64,000 nucleotides of DNA. Source: Paracoccus denitrificans (GTDB lineage: Bacteria > Pseudomonadota > Alphaproteobacteria > Rhodobacterales > Rhodobacteraceae). The notes under the pieces are model-generated. The model ran no database searches. It was not told the origin of the DNA and was given only the letters and a program-made list of their open reading frames with translations. Positions within the stretch are counted from its first letter, which is position 1, and the number at the start of each line of letters is the position of its first letter. The stretch covers positions 1-64,000 of the forward strand of contig NZ_FNEA01000002.1 in assembly GCF_900100045.1 (NCBI RefSeq). Direction: 5' to 3'. This document shows positions 1 through 11,869 of this stretch, piece by piece. Made by a program: the position numbers and the translations under genes.

Positions 1-696
<696 letters not shown>

Positions 697-741
697 GGCG
701 ATTTCCGGGGTTTCGACGATCCGTCCCTGCGGATCGGAAAG

Positions 742-766
742 GGGGGCGAGGCACGGCCCCGCCCCC
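742..766 (-). promoter_or_regulatory. GC-rich hairpin between glpV and glpK
   Basis: GGGGGCG at 742-748 pairs with CGCCCCC at 760-766 around an 11-base loop, in the 78-base gap between the glpV stop and the glpK start. There is no T tract, so it looks more like an mRNA-stabilising or attenuating intercistronic hairpin than a full terminator. Together with the hairpin at 2537-2564 it brackets glpV. Confidence 0.4.
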
Positions 767-774
767 GCAAGGCA

Positions 775-2496
775 TCACTGCCAGGACTTGATCAACTCGT
801 CATAGGAGATCGTCTCGCCCTGCGGCTTTTCGTTCTCCAGCGGTCCGACGGGCGCGCCCTCGGCGTCCAGCCATTCCTGCGGGTCCTTTTCCTCGTTCAG
901 CTTGGGCCCCAGGTCGCCCTGCACGCCCGAGCGTTCCAGCCGCGCCAGCACCCGCTCCTGCTCGGCGCAAAGCGCATCCAGCGCCTCCTGCGGGGTCTTG
1001 GCGCCCGAAAGCGCGTCGCCGATGTTCTGCCACCAGAGCTGCGCGAGCTTGGGATAGTCGGGGATGTTCGTGCCGGTCGGCGACCATTGCACGCGGGCGG
1101 GCGAGCGATAGAACTCGACCAGACCACCAAGCTCCGGCGCGCGTTCGGTAAAGGACTGGTCCTGGATCGTCGACTCGCGGATGAAGGTCAGCCCGACATG
1201 GGATTTCTTCACGTCCACGGTCTTCGAGGTCACGAACTGCGCGTAAAGCCAGGCGGCCTGCGCGCGGTCCACCGGGGTCGACTTCATCAGCGTCCAGGAA
1301 CCCACGTCCTGATAGCCGATCTTGGTGCCCTCGGCCCAATAGGCGCCGTGCGGGCTGGGGGCCATGCGCCATTTCGGCGTGCCGTCCTCGTTCATGACCG
1401 GGGTGCCGGGCTTGACCATATCGGCGGTGAAGGCAGTATACCAGAACATCTGCTGCGCGATGTCGCCGCGCGCCGGGACCGGCCCCGCCTCGCCGAAGGT
1501 CATGCCCATGGCCTCGGGCGGGGTGTAGTTCTTGAGCCAGTCGATGGCCTTGGTCACGGCATAGACCGCCGCCGCATCGTTGGTCGCACCGCCGCGCGCC
1601 ACGCAGGAGCCGACGGGGCGCGAGTTCTCGTCGACGCGGACGCCCCATTCGTCGACCGGCAGCCCGTTCGGCTCGCCCTTGTCGCCCATGCCGGCCATGG
1701 ACATCCAGGCATCGGTATAGCGCCAGCCCAGGCTGGGATCCTTCTTGCCGTAGTCCATGTTGCCCCAGGCCTTCGCCGGGCCGCCCGCGATATAGGACAT
1801 GTCGCGGCCGGTGAAGAATTCGGCGATGTCCTCATAGGCCGACCAGTTGACCGGCACGCCCAGGTCGTAGCCGTATTTGGCCTTGAAATCCTCCTGCGTC
1901 TTCGCGTCGCTGAACCAGTCGTAGCGGAACCAGTAGAGGTTGGCGAATTGCTGGTCGGGCAGCTGGTAGAGGTCGCCATCCGGCGCGGTGGTGAACTCCA
2001 GCCCGATGAAATCGCCGAGGTCCAGCGTCGGGCTGGTGAAGTCCTTGCCTTCCTCTTCCATCCACTTGGTCAGGCTGCGGGCCTGCTGATAGCGCCAATG
2101 CGTGCCGATCAGGTCGCTGTCGTTGACATAGGCGTCATAGATGTTCTCGCCGGTCTGCATCTGGGTCTGCAGCTTCTCGACCACGTCGCCCTCGCCGATC
2201 AGGTCGTGGGTGACCTTGATGCCGGTGATGGCGGTAAAGGCGGGCGCCAGCACCTTGGCCTCGTATTCATGCGTGGTGATGGTCTCCGAGACCACCTTGA
2301 TCTCCATCCCCGCCAGCGGCTGCGCGGCATCGACGAACCACTGCATCTCCTTTTCCTGATCCTCGCGCGAGAGCGAGGACAGATCGCCGATCTCGGCGTC
2401 GAGGAACCTCTTCGCCGCCTCCATGTCCGCCCATGCGGGCGCCTCCATGACCAGAAGCGCAAGCGCCATGGCCGTGGTCCTTTGCATCGGTCTCAT
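775..2496 (-). CDS. glpV: Glycerol ABC transporter, periplasmic binding protein
   Basis: Extracellular solute-binding protein of the glycerol ABC importer; it captures substrate in the periplasm and delivers it to GlpP/GlpQ. It has 573 residues. The first 23 (MRPMQRTTAMALALLVMEAPAWA) look like a cleavable Sec signal peptide. The start is the ATG at 2494-2496, preceded by a strong AAGGGAGGA ribosome site; the frame stays open far upstream, but that part is not coding. The order glpD-S-T-P-Q-U-V-K matches the glycerol transporter operon described in Rhizobium leguminosarum, which is the main basis for the substrate; the binding protein alone would only support 'sugar or polyol'. It is separated from both neighbours by 80-base gaps holding hairpins, unlike the overlapping permease genes. 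Confidence 0.88.
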   Translation of the reverse strand: MRPMQRTTAMALALLVMEAPAWADMEAAKRFLDAEIGDLSSLSREDQEKEMQWFVDAAQPLAGMEIKVVSETITTHEYEAKVLAPAFTAITGIKVTHDLIGEGDVVEKLQTQMQTGENIYDAYVNDSDLIGTHWRYQQARSLTKWMEEEGKDFTSPTLDLGDFIGLEFTTAPDGDLYQLPDQQFANLYWFRYDWFSDAKTQEDFKAKYGYDLGVPVNWSAYEDIAEFFTGRDMSYIAGGPAKAWGNMDYGKKDPSLGWRYTDAWMSMAGMGDKGEPNGLPVDEWGVRVDENSRPVGSCVARGGATNDAAAVYAVTKAIDWLKNYTPPEAMGMTFGEAGPVPARGDIAQQMFWYTAFTADMVKPGTPVMNEDGTPKWRMAPSPHGAYWAEGTKIGYQDVGSWTLMKSTPVDRAQAAWLYAQFVTSKTVDVKKSHVGLTFIRESTIQDQSFTERAPELGGLVEFYRSPARVQWSPTGTNIPDYPKLAQLWWQNIGDALSGAKTPQEALDALCAEQERVLARLERSGVQGDLGPKLNEEKDPQEWLDAEGAPVGPLENEKPQGETISYDELIKSWQ

Positions 2497-2536
2497 GTTT
2501 TCCTCCCTTGGAATGAGACGTTGATCCTTTCGCGCG

Positions 2537-2564
2537 CCCCGGGCAGTCGCCGCTGCCCCTGGGG
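2537..2564 (-). promoter_or_regulatory. Hairpin between glpU and glpV
   Basis: GGGCAG at 2541-2546 pairs with CTGCCC at 2553-2558 (loop TCGCCG). The stem is extended by CCCC at 2537-2540 with GGGG at 2561-2564 across a 2-base bulge. It lies just upstream of the glpV ribosome site. Such hairpins beside binding-protein genes often set higher mRNA levels than for the membrane genes; that role is inferred here. Confidence 0.45.
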
Positions 2565-2579
2565 CTGGTTCGAACCCGG

Positions 2580-3004
2580 TCAGACCCAGCGGAACACCGC
2601 CGCGGCATAGACGAGGCAAAGCGCAAGCCCCCACCACAGCGGCGGGCCCGCGAAGAACAGCCAGCCCAGGCAGATGAAGGCCGAGCCGAGAAGCGAGATG
2701 AACAGCCGGTCGCCGCGCGTCGTCTCGATGCGCAGGATGCCGCGGCGCGGGGTTTCCGGAAAGCGGATGGCCAGGATGGTGAACAACACCAGCAGGCTGG
2801 CGATCACCCAGAAGAACAGCGCCACCGGAAAGGTCCAGGCCATCCAGCCGCCCGCGATCATCGGCGCGAACCAGTCCCTGGCGCCGTCCTTGACCGGCGT
2901 GGCCCAGACCAGGAAGCCCAGGATCGCGGCCATCAGCGCGGCGGCCGAGGCATAGATCGCGGGCCAGGCGACGCGCCCTTGCGTCGGGATGGCGGTGTCG
3001 GACA

Positions 3005-3005
<1 letters not shown>
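2580..3005 (-). CDS. glpU: Small membrane protein of the glycerol transporter (DUF2160-like)
   Basis: A 141-residue integral membrane protein of unknown biochemical role that sits with the glycerol ABC transporter in other alphaproteobacteria. Hydrophobic stretches at about 16-36, 56-81, 101-120 and 122-140 suggest four membrane segments, and there is no enzymatic motif. The ATG at 3003-3005 shares one base with the glpQ stop (TGATG), so translation is probably coupled to the permease. Assignment rests on length, topology and position between glpQ and glpV. Whether it is a transporter subunit or an accessory factor is unknown. Confidence 0.82.
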
Positions 3006-4694
<1,689 letters not shown>

Positions 4695-4695
<1 letters not shown>

Positions 4696-5780
4696 CAGGC
4701 GGCCCCCTCTCGCTCGGGCGCCACGCGCCAGTCGTCGGCATAGACGTTGATCTTGTCGGGCGCGAAGGCGACCTGCGGCAGGCCGTCGACCGGCATGCCC
4801 TCGGGCATCACCACGTTCAGCGGCAGGCCCGTCACCTCGCCGCGCACCAGGCGGTGACGGCCCACGTCCTCGATGCGGCGGATGGTCAGCGGCAGCCCGC
4901 CGCCGGCGACCAGCGTGGCATGTTCGGGGCGGATGCCGATCTGCACCCGGCCCGCGGCGGGGGCGTAATGCGCGCCCAGCGCCACCACCTCGCCGCCGGG
5001 CAGCAGGGCACGGTCGCCCCGCACCTCGGCATCGAGGAAGTTCATGCCGGGCGAGCCGATGAAATAGCCCACGAAGGTATGGGCGGGCTTTTCGAACAGT
5101 TCCTCGGGCGTGCCCATCTGCACCACGCGGCCCTCATACATGACCACGACCTTCTGGGCGAAGGTCAGCGCCTCGGTCTGGTCGTGGGTGACGTAGATCA
5201 TCGTATGGCCGAACTGGCGGTGCAACTGCTTGAGCTGGGTGCGCAGCTCCCATTTCATATGCGGGTCGATGACGGTCAGCGGCTCGTCGAACAGGATCGC
5301 GTTCACGTCCTCGCGCACCATGCCGCGGCCAAGCGAGATCTTCTGCTTGGCATCGGCGGTCAGGCCCTGCGCCTTGCGGTCCAGCCGCGCCTCCATGCCG
5401 ATCATGCGGGCGATCTGGTCCACGCGCGCCTTGATATAGGCGGCGTCCTTGCCGCGGTTCTTCAGCGGGAAGGCCAGGTTGTCGCGCACCGTCATGGTGT
5501 CGTAGACCACCGGGAACTGGAACACCTGCGCGATGTTGCGCTCGGCCGTGGGCGCCGCGGTCACGTCGCGGTCGCCGAACAGCACCCGGCCGTGGCTGGG
5601 GGTCAGAAGCCCCGAGATGATGTTCAGAAGCGTGGTCTTGCCGCAGCCCGACGAGCCCAGGAGCGCATAGGCGCCGCCGTCCTGCCAGACATGATCCATT
5701 TCCTTCAGCGCGTAATCCGCCTCGGATCGCGGATGGGCGAGATAGCTGTGGGCGAGGTTCTTGAGCGTGATCTGTGCCAT
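4695..5780 (-). CDS. glpT: Glycerol ABC transporter ATPase with degenerate signature motif
   Basis: Nucleotide-binding subunit that powers the importer from the cytoplasmic face. It has 361 residues: Walker A GSSGCGKTT at 42-50, Walker B ILFDEP at 161-166 and an intact H-loop histidine in YVTHDQ near 198. The ABC signature that should read LSGGQ is KISLGRGMV at about 146-154, so it is degenerate. A C-terminal MOPN/TOBE-like regulatory region follows. The start is the ATG at 5778-5780; an earlier in-frame start would run into glpS. The two-ATPase arrangement GlpS plus GlpT suggests a heterodimer. It is not the glycerol-3-phosphate antiporter called GlpT in Escherichia coli. Confidence 0.88.
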
Positions 5781-5781
5781 G

Positions 5782-6861
5782 TCAGGCCGCCTTCGCATAG
5801 GCGGCCGGTGCGGCCAGCCGCTCGGACGCATCGAACAGATAGACATGCGCCGGGTCCAGCCAGACCGAAAGCGGCTGGCCGGCGGTCAGCAGGTGCACGC
5901 CCTCGACCAGCCCGACCCAGCGGTCGGCGCCGTGCTCGACATGGACGAAGGTCTCCGAGCCGGTGATCTCGGTCCCGACGAGTCGGCAGGCGAACTCGAC
6001 CGCCGTCGGGCGATGCCTGGCCAGCGACAGGTGGTTGGCGCGGAACCCGGCCAGATAGGCGCCGTCCGGCAGATCGGCAAAGCTACCCGCGGCCAGCGCG
6101 CTTTCGCCAAGGCTGACGGCAGCGCCCTGCTTGCGGGCGCCGACGAAATTCATCGGCGGATCGCTGAACACCCGCGCCGTCGTCGCATCGACCGGCTGGC
6201 GATAGACCGTCGGCGTCGGGCCGAACTGCGTCACCCGCCCTTCCCAGAGCGTGGCGGTATTGCCGCCCAGCAGCAACGCCTCCTCGGGCTCGGTGGTGGC
6301 ATAGACGAAGATCGCGCCGGATGCCTCGAAGATGCGCGGGATCTCGATCCGCAACTCCTCTCGCAGCTTGTAGTCGAGGTTCGCCAGCGGCTCGTCCAGC
6401 AGCACCAGCCCGGCGCCCTTGACCAGCGCGCGCGCCAGGGCGCAGCGTTGCTGCTGGCCACCCGAAAGCTCCAGCGGCTTGCGCGCCAGCATCGGCGTCA
6501 GGTGCAGCATCTCGGCGGTCTCGCGCACCTTGCGGTCGATCTCGTCCCGCGGCCGGCCCAGGATGCGCAGGGGCGAGGCGATGTTTTCATAGACCGAAAG
6601 GCCGGGATAGTTGATGAATTGCTGATAGACCATGGCGACGCCGCGGTCCTGCACCCTCCGGCCGGTCACGTCCTGCCCGTCCCAGAGGATGCGGCCGGTC
6701 GTCGGCTGGTCCAGCCCGGCCATCAGCCGCATCAGGCTGGTCTTGCCGGACAGCGTCGGCCCCAGCAGCACGTTCATGCTGCCCCTTTGCAAGGTCAGGC
6801 TGGTGGGATGGATATGCACCCTGCCCCCGACCGACCGAGATACGCCCTGCAATTCCAGCAA
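5782..6861 (-). CDS. glpS: Glycerol ABC transporter ATPase lacking the H-loop histidine
   Basis: Second nucleotide-binding subunit, 359 residues. Walker A is GPTLSGKTS at 34-42, the signature is a canonical LSGGQQQ at 132-138 and Walker B is VLLDEP at 153-158. Where the switch histidine is expected the sequence reads FVYATTEPEE, so the histidine is missing. I chose a TTG start at 6859-6861: GGGGGAGGAAGG lies six bases upstream, 14 bases after the glpD stop, and the product then opens MLELQGVSRSV as expected for the family. Nothing upstream of the TTG looks coding in this frame. Confidence 0.86.
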   Translation of the reverse strand: MLELQGVSRSVGGRVHIHPTSLTLQRGSMNVLLGPTLSGKTSLMRLMAGLDQPTTGRILWDGQDVTGRRVQDRGVAMVYQQFINYPGLSVYENIASPLRILGRPRDEIDRKVRETAEMLHLTPMLARKPLELSGGQQQRCALARALVKGAGLVLLDEPLANLDYKLREELRIEIPRIFEASGAIFVYATTEPEEALLLGGNTATLWEGRVTQFGPTPTVYRQPVDATTARVFSDPPMNFVGARKQGAAVSLGESALAAGSFADLPDGAYLAGFRANHLSLARHRPTAVEFACRLVGTEITGSETFVHVEHGADRWVGLVEGVHLLTAGQPLSVWLDPAHVYLFDASERLAAPAAYAKAA

Positions 6862-6875
6862 AGCCTTCCTCCCCC

Positions 6876-8459
6876 TTACTCCGCCGCCGAATAGGCGGCA
6901 TGCCGCGTCGCGACGAACGCCCCCAACTCGCGGCACTGCGCCTCGTTCATGTGCAAGCCCAGCTTGGTGCGCCGCCACAGGATGTCCTGGGCGCTGTGGG
7001 CGAATTCGTTGCGGATCAGCCAGTTAACCTCGGCCTCGGTCAGCCCGGCGCCGAAGTCGCGGCCCAGATCGGCCATGCTTCCGGCACCGTCCAGCAGCAG
7101 GAACGCCTCGGTGCCGTAGGTGCGCACCAGCCGGCGGGCAAGGCGCGGCGACAGGAACGGATGGCTGGCCTGCAATTGCGCGATCAGGGCCTCGACCCCG
7201 TCCACCGGGAAGTCGCCCCCGGGCAGCGGCACCCGGGCCGTCCAGTCACCGCCCGCCTGCGGAAAGAAGGGCGCAAGCTTCGCCAGCGCGCTTTCCGCCA
7301 GCCGGCGATAGGTGGTGATCTTGCCGCCGAAGACGTTGAGCAGCGGCGCGCCCTCGTCATGCAGGCTGAGCACGTAGTCCCGCGTCGCCGCCGTGGCCGA
7401 TTTCGCGCCGTCGTCGTAAAGCGGCCGCACCCCGGAATAGGTCCAGACCACCTGTTCGGGCGTCACGGGCCGCGCGAAATACCGGCTGGCGAAGGCGCAG
7501 AGATAGTCGCGCTCGGCCTCCGAGCAGCGCGCTTCGTCCGGCGATCCCTGATGATCCATGTCGGTGGTGCCGATCAGGGTGAAGTCCTCCTCGAACGGGA
7601 TCGAGAAGATGATCCGCCCGTCCTCGCCCTGGAAGAAATAGCAGCGGTCGTGATCGTAAAGCCGCGGCACGACGATATGGCTGCCGCGCACCAGCCGCAC
7701 GCCCTCGGTCGAGGGGATATGGGCGACGGTGCGGATCACGTCCTCGACCCACGGCCCGCCAGCATTGACCAGCGCGCGGGCATGATGGGTGCGCGTTCCG
7801 TCCGGCCCTTCGGTGGTGATGCGCCACAGCCCGTCCGCGCGCTCGGCACGGGTGACGCGGGTGCGGGTCAGGATGGTGGCGCCGCGCGCCTCGGCGTCGC
7901 GGGCATTCAGCACCACCAGCCGCGAATCCTGCACCCAGCAGTCGGAATATTCCCAGCCCAGGCGAAAGCCCGGCTTCAGCGGCTTGCCCAGCGGATCGCG
8001 GGACAGGTCCAGACGCTTGGTGCCCGGCAGGATCCTGCGCCCGCCCAGGTTGTCGTAAAGGAACAGCCCCAGCCGGATCAGCCAGGCCGGGCGGCGGCCT
8101 CGCAGCCAGGGCATGGCCAGGGACAGGATGCGCGAGGTCGGCGTGTCGCTTTCGAACCGCATCTGCGGCGAATAGGGCAGCACGAAGCGCATCGGCCACG
8201 AGATATGCGGCATGGCGGCCAGCAACGTCTCGCGTTCCTCCAGCGCCTCGCGCACCAGCCGGAACTCGAAGAATTCCAGATAGCGCAGCCCGCCATGGAA
8301 CAGCTTGGTCGAGGCCGACGAGGTCGCCTGCGCCAGATCTCCCATCTCGGCCAGCGTGACGGAAAGCCCACGCCCCGTCGCGTCCCGCGCGATGCCGCAG
8401 CCGTTGATTCCACCGCCGATGATGAAAAGGTCGGCCTCGGGCCGCGCTGGTGCTGACAC
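6876..8459 (-). CDS. glpD: Aerobic glycerol-3-phosphate dehydrogenase
   Basis: Membrane-associated flavoenzyme oxidising glycerol-3-phosphate to dihydroxyacetone phosphate and passing electrons to quinone. It has 527 residues from a GTG start at 8457-8459, which follows GGGAGGGATCGGC; longer readings lack a ribosome site and are not family-like. The FAD dinucleotide fold is at about 11-30 (LFIIGGGINGCGIARDATGR) and the central DAO-type domain follows. It is the first gene of the glp operon, so transport, kinase and dehydrogenase are made together. Repeated operator-like motifs lie upstream at 8538-8551 and 8693-8706. Confidence 0.95.
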   Translation of the reverse strand: MSAPARPEADLFIIGGGINGCGIARDATGRGLSVTLAEMGDLAQATSSASTKLFHGGLRYLEFFEFRLVREALEERETLLAAMPHISWPMRFVLPYSPQMRFESDTPTSRILSLAMPWLRGRRPAWLIRLGLFLYDNLGGRRILPGTKRLDLSRDPLGKPLKPGFRLGWEYSDCWVQDSRLVVLNARDAEARGATILTRTRVTRAERADGLWRITTEGPDGTRTHHARALVNAGGPWVEDVIRTVAHIPSTEGVRLVRGSHIVVPRLYDHDRCYFFQGEDGRIIFSIPFEEDFTLIGTTDMDHQGSPDEARCSEAERDYLCAFASRYFARPVTPEQVVWTYSGVRPLYDDGAKSATAATRDYVLSLHDEGAPLLNVFGGKITTYRRLAESALAKLAPFFPQAGGDWTARVPLPGGDFPVDGVEALIAQLQASHPFLSPRLARRLVRTYGTEAFLLLDGAGSMADLGRDFGAGLTEAEVNWLIRNEFAHSAQDILWRRTKLGLHMNEAQCRELGAFVATRHAAYSAAE

Positions 8460-8535
8460 GCCGATCCCTCCCCGTCGTTCGCGCCTGTCGATAGCGAAAA
8501 GATGTAACGGCTCCGTGATTCCCGTCAAGCAAAAA

Positions 8536-8555
8536 TTTTCGTTTATGATCGTTTT
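8536..8555 (+). promoter_or_regulatory. Candidate GlpR-type operator, copy A
   Basis: TTTTCGTTTATGATCGTTTT, with the core TTCGTTTATGATCG at 8538-8551. It lies about 80 bases upstream of the glpD start. The core repeats at 8693-8706 on the other strand with one mismatch. It resembles DeoR-family GlpR sites built from TTCG half-elements (the E. coli site contains TGTTCG and CGAACA). No glpR gene is in the window. Confidence 0.5.
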
Positions 8556-8692
8556 TGCAGAAATCGAATATTGAAGAGCGATGCGGCAGCAGATTCCTTT
8601 GGAAAACGCGTCTCAGCCGCACAAGAGGGGCAAAAGACGGCGCGGATTCCGCAAGGCTGCGGTGGCGGAGGCATCGCGATGACACCCAAATT

Positions 8693-8710
8693 CGAACATA
8701 AACGAACATT
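8693..8710 (-). promoter_or_regulatory. Candidate GlpR-type operator, copy B
   Basis: Read on the minus strand this is AATGTTCGTTTATGTTCG, two direct ATGTTCG units. Its core TTCGTTTATGTTCG (8693-8706) matches copy A at 13 of 14 bases but in the opposite orientation, about 155 bases further from glpD. Paired distant sites would suit looping repression of the glp operon. Confidence 0.5.
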
Positions 8711-8902
8711 AGCGAAGGTAATCCGCGGGTGGAACCACGGTCTGGCAAAACCGGCCGGCAGCCCCGGCCCGTCCGCGAATTCCGCGCTGCATCGGAACGG
8801 TGGTCCTTTCCGTCGTCGCTCCGCCGTTTCAGGCCCCGTTGGTCTTGGTCTTGCTGCAAAAATCTGGCAAAGGACGCCCATTGTAGAATAAGGGCCACCC
8901 AG

Positions 8903-9838
8903 ATGAACAGCCAATCCGTCATTCATACCGGGGGTCAGGCGGCCACGCTGACCCATCTGCAGCGGCTGGAGGCCGAAAGCATCCAGATCATGCGCGAGGT
9001 CGTGGCTACGGCCGACAACCCGGTGATGCTGTATTCGGTGGGCAAGGATTCGGCCTGCATGCTGCATCTGGCGAAGAAGGCGTTCTATCCGGCCCCGCCG
9101 CCCTTTCCGCTGCTGCATGTGGACACCACCTGGAAATTCCGCGCCATGTACGAGCTGCGCGACCGCGCCGCGCGCGACGCCGGCATGGAGCTGATCATCC
9201 ATCACAACCCCGAGGCGATGGAAAAGGGCATCAACCCCTTCGACCATGGCAGCCTGCATACCGACATGTGGAAGACGGACGGGCTGAAGCAGGCGCTGAG
9301 CAAGTTCAATTTCGACGTGGCCTTCGGCGGCGCGCGGCGCGACGAAGAGAAATCGCGCGCCAAGGAGCGGGTGTTCTCGTTCCGCTCGGCCAATCACCGC
9401 TGGGACCCCAAGAACCAGCGCCCCGAGCTGTGGAAGCTTTACAACACCCGCAAGGGCAAGGGCGAATCGATCCGGGTCTTCCCGCTGTCGAACTGGACCG
9501 AGCTGGACATCTGGCAATACATCCACCTGGAAAACATCGACATCGTGCCCCTGTATTTCAGCGAGCCGCGGCCGGTCGTGGAACGCGACGGGCTGCTGAT
9601 CATGGTCGATGACGAACGCTTTCCGCTGCGCGAGGGCGAGGTGCCGACGATGAGATCGGTGCGCTTCCGCACGCTGGGCTGCTATCCGCTGACCGGCGCG
9701 GTGGAATCCAGCGCCCGCACCCTGCCCGAGGTCATCCAGGAAATGCTGCTGACCACCACGTCCGAGCGGCAGGGCCGCGCCATCGACCACGACCAGTCGG
9801 CCTCGATGGAGAAGAAGAAGCAAGAGGGGTATTTCTGA
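8903..9838 (+). CDS. cysD: Sulfate adenylyltransferase small subunit
   Basis: With the CysN GTPase it makes adenylylsulfate (APS) from ATP and sulfate, the first step of sulfate assimilation. It has 311 residues. The PP-loop that binds ATP is [10 protein letters not shown] at about 45-54, and the following [15 protein letters not shown] block is typical of CysD. The ATG at 8903-8905 gives a normal family length; an upstream in-frame extension is arginine- and serine-rich and not conserved-looking. cysNC begins two bases after the stop, so the two are co-transcribed and probably translationally coupled. Confidence 0.95.
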   Translation: MNSQSVIHTGGQAATLTHLQRLEAESIQIMREVVATADNPVMLYSVGKDSACMLHLAKKAFYPAPPPFPLLHVDTTWKFRAMYELRDRAARDAGMELIIHHNPEAMEKGINPFDHGSLHTDMWKTDGLKQALSKFNFDVAFGGARRDEEKSRAKERVFSFRSANHRWDPKNQRPELWKLYNTRKGKGESIRVFPLSNWTELDIWQYIHLENIDIVPLYFSEPRPVVERDGLLIMVDDERFPLREGEVPTMRSVRFRTLGCYPLTGAVESSARTLPEVIQEMLLTTTSERQGRAIDHDQSASMEKKKQEGYF

Positions 9839-9839
9839 G

Positions 9840-11762
9840 ATGAACCACGAGATGAAAGACCCCGTCTACGTCACGGATTCGCTGATCGCCGAGGACATCG
9901 ACGCCTATCTGCTGAAGCACCAGCACAAGACCATGCTGCGCTTCATCACCTGCGGCTCGGTCGACGACGGCAAGTCCACGCTGATCGGCCGGCTGCTCTA
10001 TGACAGCAAGATGATCTTCGAGGACCAACTCGCCAGCCTGGAAAACGATTCGAAGGCCGTGGGCACCCAGGGCGGCGAGATCGACTTCGCCCTGCTGGTC
10101 GACGGCCTGGCGGCCGAACGCGAACAGGGCATCACTATCGACGTGGCCTATCGCTTCTTCGCCACCGACAAGCGCAAGTTCATCGTCGCCGACACCCCCG
10201 GCCATGAGCAATACACCCGCAACATGGTCACCGGCGCCTCGACCGCCGACCTGGCGGTGATCCTGATCGATGCGCGCCAGGGCGTGCTGACCCAGACGCG
10301 GCGGCACAGCTATCTGGTCAACCTGCTCGGCATCCGCAACGTGGTTCTGGCGGTCAACAAGATGGACCTGGTCGATTACTCGGCCGAGCGCTTCTATGAG
10401 ATCGTCGCGGATTATTCGCATTTCGCCAAGCAGATCGGCATGGACAGCTTCCTGCCGATCCCGATCTCGGGGCTCAAGGGCGACAATATTGTCAGCCACA
10501 GCGACAACATGCACTGGTATCAGGGCCCGACCCTGCTGGGCCACCTGGAAGAGGCGCCGGTCAGCGACACCCAGATGCTGGACCACCCCTTCCGCATGGC
10601 CGTGCAATGGGTGAACCGGCCGAACCTCGATTTCCGCGGCTTCGCCGGGCAGATCGGCGCGGGCACGGTGCGGCCGGGCGATGCGATCCGGGTGCTGCCC
10701 TCGGGCAAGACCACCACGGTCAAGTCCATCGTCACCCAGGACGGCGACCTGGATCTTGCCATCGCCGGCCAGTCGGTGACGCTGACCTTCGCCGACGAGA
10801 TCGACTGCTCGCGCGGCGACGTGATCGTGCAATCGGACCAGCCCTGCGAGGTCGCCGACCAGTTCGAGGCGACGCTGGTCTGGATGGCCGAGCAGGAGAT
10901 GCTGCCGGGCCGCCCCTACCTGCTGAAGATCGGCACCCAGACCGTCACCGCGACCGTCACCGAGCCGAAATACGAGGTCAACGTCAACACGCTGGAGCAC
11001 TTGGCCAGCAAGACGCTGGGGCTGAACGCCATCGGCGTGGTCAACATCTCGACCGACCGGCCGATCCCGTTCGAGGCCTATGCCCAGAACCCCGACCTTG
11101 GCGGCTTCATCCTGATCGACCGCATGACCAACGCCACCGTGGCGGCGGGCATGATCCATTTCGCGCTGCGCCGGTCGCAGAACATCCACTGGCAGGCGCT
11201 GGACGTGAACCGCGAGGCCCATGCGGCACTGAAGAACCAGAAGCCCGCCGTGGTCTGGTTCACCGGCCTGTCCGGCTCGGGCAAGTCCACCATCGCCAAT
11301 ATCGTCGAGAAAAAGCTGCATGCCCTTGGCAAGCACTCCTTCCTGCTGGACGGCGACAACATCCGCCACGGCCTGAACCGCGACCTGGGCTTCACCGATG
11401 CCGACCGGGTGGAGAACATCCGCCGCGTGGGCGAGGTGGCGCGGCTGATGACAGATGCCGGGCTGATCGTGCTGACCGCCTTCATCTCGCCCTTCCGCTC
11501 GGAACGGCAGATGGTGCGCGACCTGATGGCGCCGGGCGAGTTCGTCGAGGTCTTCGTCGACACGCCGCTGGAAGTGGCCGAGGCGCGCGACGTCAAGGGC
11601 CTCTACAAGAAGGCGCGTTCGGGCCAGCTGAAGAACTTCACCGGCATCGACAGCCCCTATGAGCAGCCGCAGAACGCCGAGCTGACCGTGAACACGGTCG
11701 CGCTGACGCCCGAAGAGGCCGCCGAGCGCATCGTGCAATACGTCCTGCGTGAGATGAGCTGA
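9840..11762 (+). CDS. cysNC: Bifunctional sulfate adenylyltransferase large subunit / APS kinase
   Basis: Fusion of the CysN GTPase, which drives APS formation, with CysC, which phosphorylates APS to PAPS. It has 640 residues. The N-terminal EF-Tu-like GTPase shows [10 protein letters not shown] at about 38-47, DTPGHEQY near 119 and NKMD near 173. The C-terminal kinase begins around residue 460 with P-loop GLSGSGKST near 475-483, and later [15 protein letters not shown] and FISPFRSER, both typical of APS kinase. The fusion is common in alphaproteobacteria and looks intact at both ends. A strong hairpin follows the stop. Confidence 0.96.
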   Translation: MNHEMKDPVYVTDSLIAEDIDAYLLKHQHKTMLRFITCGSVDDGKSTLIGRLLYDSKMIFEDQLASLENDSKAVGTQGGEIDFALLVDGLAAEREQGITIDVAYRFFATDKRKFIVADTPGHEQYTRNMVTGASTADLAVILIDARQGVLTQTRRHSYLVNLLGIRNVVLAVNKMDLVDYSAERFYEIVADYSHFAKQIGMDSFLPIPISGLKGDNIVSHSDNMHWYQGPTLLGHLEEAPVSDTQMLDHPFRMAVQWVNRPNLDFRGFAGQIGAGTVRPGDAIRVLPSGKTTTVKSIVTQDGDLDLAIAGQSVTLTFADEIDCSRGDVIVQSDQPCEVADQFEATLVWMAEQEMLPGRPYLLKIGTQTVTATVTEPKYEVNVNTLEHLASKTLGLNAIGVVNISTDRPIPFEAYAQNPDLGGFILIDRMTNATVAAGMIHFALRRSQNIHWQALDVNREAHAALKNQKPAVVWFTGLSGSGKSTIANIVEKKLHALGKHSFLLDGDNIRHGLNRDLGFTDADRVENIRRVGEVARLMTDAGLIVLTAFISPFRSERQMVRDLMAPGEFVEVFVDTPLEVAEARDVKGLYKKARSGQLKNFTGIDSPYEQPQNAELTVNTVALTPEEAAERIVQYVLREMS

Positions 11763-11793
11763 CGCGCCGGCGCCTTCACGGATGAGACAAGGG

Positions 11794-11820
11794 AACGGCG
11801 GCCGGGTTAGGGCCGCCGTT
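11794..11820 (+). terminator. Hairpin after cysNC
   Basis: A perfect 10-bp stem: AACGGCGGCC (11794-11803) with GGCCGCCGTT (11811-11820) and loop GGGTTAG. No run of T follows. It lies between the convergent cysNC and glcF and could serve both directions. Confidence 0.65.
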
Positions 11821-11869
11821 CGCATCTCCGGGCCTTTGCGACGCCGCCCGTTCCCAAGCCGGGGCGAGC

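Larger units (their letters stand above)
8460..8902. promoter_or_regulatory. 443-bp divergent control region glpD / cysD
   Basis: No gene is seen here. The region must hold the promoters for the minus-strand glp operon and the plus-strand cysDNC operon. Two copies of a 14-base motif, described separately, lie in the glpD-proximal half. The cysD-proximal half shows no clear operator, and the cysD ribosome site is weak (AAGGGCCACCCAG before ATG). I could not place -35/-10 boxes with confidence. Confidence 0.6.
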
